Shown: in pieces, positions 60,101 to 64,000 of the stretch
How the letters are laid out: every line of letters starts with the position of its first letter
How positions within the stretch are numbered: the stretch's first letter is position 1
Source: Cinclus cinclus
Lineage: Eukaryota; Chordata; Aves; Passeriformes; Cinclidae
Length of the DNA stretch: 64,000 bases
Assembly (NCBI RefSeq): GCF_963662255.1
Contig: NC_085046.1
Location: forward strand, 136,877,392 to 136,941,391
Direction: 5' to 3'
Position numbers and translations under genes: made by a program
Notes under the pieces: generated by a model
The model's database searches: none
The model's input: only the letters and a program-made list of their open reading frames with translations
Told to the model about the DNA's origin: nothing

Positions 60101-63100
60101 GTGAATTGTGTCTTTCCTGCTTCAAACATTAATTAGCAGAAATTCCAGGACTAGAGAATAACTAAATTGTGAATACATCTCTGTAAACAAGAGTGCTAGC
60201 AGGGAAGACCTCCTAGCAGTGAGATTTCATATGAGTAAGTTCAATATATTTATAAATCCAAATATGAAAATAAAGGCACCAAGGAAGAAAAAAAAATCTC
60301 ACCCACCCTCCTCAATTCTTTCATATCTGGTAGAACAAACAAAGCTACAAAGTAAGAACATCTGTAGATAAACCCTAAATGGGACATATGTGTTCCACAC
60401 CTAACCACAGCAGGGTGTCACTACAATATCTTGTTTACTAATCATGATATCCAAGTCCATATGGTGCATTTCTCCCTTAATTGGACATTTCCATGCTTTT
60501 GTTGATTTCTGTCAAAACCTTAATGATATTTAAATATTCTTTTTGCTGACACCAAAACTTTTTTAAAGAATTTTAAGCAAAAAATAAATTCTGTTGTAGT
60601 TGTTCAAAATACTTTAGTGACCTGAGAGATTCTCTAAAATGGACAAAAATGCAGTGGTATTTTACCTACAATAGTATTTTAATTTCTTGCCAGCATTCTG
60701 TCTATACTGCTCCAAATCAAATAAACCACAAAGGCCCACACAGTAAGAGAAGTTTCATTACAGCTCGTGAACAGCTCAGAGTGGAAGAGCCAAAATAAGA
60801 GAACAGATAGCATTGAAAGACAGCAAATAACGTCTGCCCCATAACCCTCCATGTTTAGTGCACTTTTCTCAGAGAGGCTGCTTTATTTGGGCACTCGGAG
60901 GAGTAAGGATATGAAATGGGTATTTAAGGATATTTACTAGCTTGTCTGGATGTAGAGAGTGATTTTGATAGAAAGGTGGGCCAAGGGAAGTGTGAAGGTG
61001 TTCAGTCATCCCCCAGAGGCTGGTGCATAGCTTCAGTAAGCTGAGCCATAAAATTGGGTGAGAACCAAAAGAGTATGTTATGGGCAGAGCTAGTTAAGAG
61101 ATACCATGGATCCTACTGAGTCAGAGCCAAGGATAAAAGATTCTGGAGGAGCTGTTGTGGATAAAATACAGTTTTCCTAATATTGCAGATAGGTTATTGT
61201 TACGTGATAATTTCTTTTTCTACAGGCCTGGGCAACAGGAAGGTAGACTTTTTTCTGTTTTAATAGTAATGTGTAGTAAAATGTCTGGAGCTTTTGAATC
61301 CTGAAAATCCCAGTATCTTTGGCTGAATAAAAGCAGCAGTGCTTGTTAAAACATAGATCTTGTGAGGAAACACATAACACAGATGCATAATTACAGAACA
61401 GTTTACAGATTCTCCCTTTAAAATGATAGTAACATGAATGCAGATTTTGGTGACGTTTCCTTAAAGAAACTGGTCTTCAGTATACCCACAGCAACCTTAT
61501 TTCCACTTAGTTCCAGGTTGCTTCCAGCAGACATTCCTGGATTAATAGGGAAACTGGATTTTTTTTTTTTTTTTTAAGAAACAAAGAGGAAAAAAGAGCA
61601 AGGGTCAATAAGAAAAACAGTGTGTGCCCTGTCATGTGCAGGATGTCAGTGACAGTGAGGGAGATGCAGTGTGACAGTCTTTTTTTCAGACCCCAGTAAC
61701 TAGCAGTAGACACCTCCCTCCCACACAGACCCACCTTAGAATGCAAGGAAAGATCTCTGCAGGGAATGTTTCATGAAAGAAGAACTTAGCCATGATCACA
61801 TCTTTCACAGGCCAAGTTCAAGCCTTCACACAAGTTTCCTTCCTCCCCACAGTTTGGATTTAAGGTAACTTTAAAATGCAAACATCTTATGCACAATTTA
61901 TTTGCAAAAACACAAGAACAGATTGCAGATTTGATTTTAAAGAATCAGGTATCTAAATGGCTCATGCTACAGAGGCCAGATGTGGCCAAGGGAAAAGGCT
62001 TGTTTTTCTTTCTGTGTACAATTGAAAACACTAGTAAGCTTCATTCTTGACTAACTTCTGTGTTCTAACTTCTGTGTTCAAGACAAGGGAACTCTCACAG
62101 ATTATTAGAGTTCAAAGACAAAGTTAAATCATAATGAATCCTGATAAAATCTCATAGATTATCCTTGTGGTAAAGCATCAATTAATTCAAGGTTTTAATC
62201 CTTTTTGTAAAAATAAGAGGGTTTTTTAAGGTGATTGAAGTACTTGACTCTACCACTTGGCTGCTTGTAATTCCACCTTCTGAACTTCTTAATCAAGATC
62301 TCAGTAGTTTAAATTGTAGAGTAACTCAAGACCCATGAAATGCAGCATATATCAAATCCCCCTAATAATTTCCTAACCTCACACAATTTTTTTTTGTAAA
62401 AACAGAAAGCTCAAAAGACACAAGATTCCTAAAGTACTACTTAGTTGAAATTTACTTGCCTTTGTTCACAATAGCAAGCCACAAACTATCACAATTCTCT
62501 TTCATGTAATCACTTAGACATCTGAGAGGAGTAAAGAAAAATGTATTGCAAGGGAACTTAAATATCTTAAATTCTGCTCTGGCATGGAAACAGAATTCTC
62601 TGTAATGTGGGTGAGTTAAGCAGTTTGATATCTTCCTCCTCTGTGGATCATCTGGAAAGGCCAAACAAGGCCCCGTTGCTAAGGCTTATGAGGACAGCAG
62701 CCAGTAAGAGATATCTGAACCTATCAAACTTGTGAAGGGCACTCTGAATGCAACATGGCATTCAGATCCATTCAAACAGTTGCCAAACAGGATACCACAA
62801 CATCCTGCTGAAATCATAGTATTCTGCTTACAGGACTTGCCCTGGAAATTCAAAAACTACAGCATTATCAGCCTGAGTAGGTACAAATCCACAGCTCCCA
62901 CCTCTTCAGAGAGTGCCCTTGCTGCATGGCTTTCATTGAAGCTGTGCCATTTCTGTGCAACCAGGAATGTGGAATTTCTTTGGCCTGCAAAGAAAACTGC
63001 AAAAGGAAGGCTATTTCTGTAATCTAATAGGCAAAACACTCTGCTGGAGTGGGGGGAAATCTAAAATAGTTCTTTCCCGAGGGCCTGCTTAGAATATGTA

Positions 63101-64000
63101 TTTTCCATTTAACAGTTTTAGGATAAAATCCGTTAGCAACATTGGAAGGAAAACTGAAACATAGGAACTTTCCTGTTTCTACAACAGACACATCCCACTG
63201 TCTCAGAGTTGTCCTCTCCTGCTTAATCTTTGTTTCTGGCACCAGTTCTTTCACCATTTCTTGTACAAGGCTTTGTTTTAATGGATAGATGTAAGACTGG
63301 GATGGCATAAGACTAGTCATTTTTTTGGTGAATGAGACTGTCTTATGATAAAAAAGCACCAAAGATGTTGAATATTTAGAACAACTTCTTGAATCCTGAA
63401 CTCAGCTAGTGCGTACACAAAGGCATCTCACTCACAGCTGCAAGGTATTAAAAGTTTAGGGGAACACAGGGTACCAAACATAGTCAGCACTTCTTAAGAG
63501 CTGACTTAGATATCTTCTGGAAGACAGTTAAAGTAGTAACTTTTACATATTCTTGATTTGATAAATTTTACCTCCTGAATGTCTTTATAAATTTTACCAA
63601 CAAAGAAGCAACAACTCATATGCTAGCTCTGGTCCTCATTGCAAATTCAGGAAAATAAAATATATCAACTTTAATGCTCAAATCTATTTCTGAGAGGACT
63701 AAAATAATGTCTAAAATTGTAGACTCTATAAAAAGACAGGAATGCCTGCTTAAGGCAAATTTCAAGCTGGCATGAAATTTTCATATGCCATTCCTGAAGA
63801 AAAGTATCTTTTTTAATCCACCAAATAGGGAGATCTTTAGCTACAGGTAAATTCAGCTTACCTTTCGCTTCTGATAGTGGTATAATCAAGAAAGTGCTAT
63901 TACAAATGACAGCTGTTATTCAAATTCAAATGCAGAGCTTCAACCATGCTCTGGAACACGTGTGAATCTTCAGAGTTTTGTATATAATGTCCCATGAGGT
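60101..64000. other. AT-rich DNA, no gene recognised
   Basis: Contains a poly(T) run of about 17 at 61559-61575 and a perfect 14-bp tandem duplication ('ctaacttctgtgtt' twice) at 62051-62078. The frames 62732-63022 (plus, 96 codons) and 63024-63362 (minus, 112 codons) show no known motif. No exon, RNA gene or large repeat is recognised. Confidence 0.45.

Noticed and set aside
1..64000. CRISPR arrays, bacterial-type operons, riboswitches or defence systems
   Set aside because: The only regular repeats are micro- and minisatellites without spacer structure, and the repeat content and low coding density are those of a vertebrate genome.

Overview
The window looks like a gene-poor stretch of a bird genome, probably a songbird. 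I recognise no host protein-coding exon, no functional RNA gene, no operon and no CRISPR array. The identifiable content is mostly CR1 LINE fragments and LTR/endogenous-retrovirus (ERV) relics in AT-rich unique DNA. The bird assignment rests on CR1 being the only LINE type I can recognise (at least nine fragments, several ending in the CR1 octamer type tail) and on LTR families I know as abundant in birds and passerines. Family assignments come from memory of avian repeats and were not checked against a library.

Layout. 0.45-3.2 kb: an ERVL-type LTR carrying a 39-bp tandem array, followed by a broken ERVL pol relic. 3.2-7.6 kb: no feature beyond one short tetranucleotide run. 7.6-8.4 kb: a CR1 with an internal deletion. 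10.4-11.2 kb: an old minus-strand LTR with extra sequence inside it. 13.9-15.1 kb: a CR1 fragment into which a second copy of the first LTR family has inserted, with a 5-bp duplication. 15.1-29.6 kb: largely unique DNA with one CR1 fragment. 29.66-30.02 kb: a compact 356-bp alpharetrovirus-like solo LTR with a 6-bp target duplication. 33.3-51.9 kb: scattered CR1 pieces, a GC-rich solo LTR at 39.36-40.06 kb, a TTC tract and a probable ancient tRNA-derived SINE. 57.5-60.1 kb: a minus-strand non-autonomous ERV with a primer-binding-site-like element and no gag or pol, interrupted by a different, complete LTR. The last 3.9 kb is unremarkable.

Nothing here looks like a new coding system. The best material is transposon archaeology: nested and internally rearranged elements whose boundaries can be read from terminal dinucleotides and target duplications. 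Most open reading frames are chance runs or lie inside repeats; the longest near 0.7-1.2 kb are produced by the 39-bp array, which has no stop in several frames. All retroviral sequences seen are fragmentary and broken.
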